Assembly (NCBI GenBank): GCA_031401815.1 | Contig: JANNRW010000164.1 | Span: forward strand, 1 to 6,103 | Origin: JANNRW01 sp031401815 | Lineage (GTDB): Bacteria > Desulfobacterota > Desulfuromonadia > Geobacterales > DSM-12255 | Direction of reading: 5' to 3' | DNA: 6,103 nt | Part shown: positions 6,078 through 6,103 of the stretch, in pieces | Layout of the letters: each line of letters starts with the position of its first letter | How positions within the stretch are numbered: the stretch's first letter is position 1 | The notes under the pieces: model-generated | Database searches by the model: none | The model's input: only the letters and a program-made list of their open reading frames with translations | What the model was told of the DNA's origin: nothing | Position numbers and translations under genes: made by a program

Positions 6078-6103
6078 AAAAAAAAATCCCCGCTGTCAGC
6101 AGG
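6078..6103 (-). terminator. Rho-independent terminator-like hairpin upstream of recJ (cut by right edge)
   Basis: On the minus strand CCTGCT (6103-6098), loop GAC, and AGCGGG (6094-6089) form a stem with one T-G wobble, followed by GA and nine T (6086-6078). The stem may extend beyond the window. The T run ends directly at the GAGG of the recJ ribosome binding site, which is unusually tight. It may end the transcript of the gene upstream of recJ, or act as an attenuator for recJ itself. Confidence 0.6.

Overview
The window carries four protein-coding genes, all on the minus strand. In transcription order (right to left) they are recJ, a cation diffusion facilitator (CDF) transporter, a SEC-C motif protein, and the first 455 codons of an N6-adenine DNA methyltransferase that runs off the left edge. 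Gene content and protein style suggest a mid-GC Gram-negative bacterium. My tentative guess is a green sulfur bacterium (Chlorobiota) or a relative, from the look of the RecJ and CDF sequences. This rests on recall of family style, not on an alignment.

Right half (3446-6103): recJ (573 aa, intact) and the CDF gene (299 aa, intact) share one base in a TGATG overlap, so they very likely form a translationally coupled pair. A hairpin followed by nine T (minus strand) lies at the right edge, directly in front of the recJ ribosome binding site. It looks like the terminator of an upstream gene, or an attenuator.

Left half (1-3445): this looks like accessory DNA, with a SEC-C protein and a probable restriction-modification methylase. 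Two same-orientation copies of a palindromic intergenic repeat (1566-1784 and 3308-3444) flank the SEC-C gene. Each copy begins within 2-11 bp of the stop codon of a minus-strand gene. Inside them are three 36-nt hairpin units with one architecture: ATTAG foot, 8-bp conserved stem, one purine-A mismatch, 5-bp upper stem and 3-nt loop. The upper stem of one unit has a completely different sequence yet still pairs. Two of the units in copy 1 are inverted relative to each other, as in REP/BIME elements. This is the most interesting signal in the window.

Working picture: RecJ (5'-3' single-strand exonuclease) and the metal transporter form a core repair/ion-homeostasis pair. The repeats mark a boundary beyond which accessory genes, including a likely defence methylase, have accumulated. 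No RNA genes, CRISPR arrays, integrases or transposase genes are visible.
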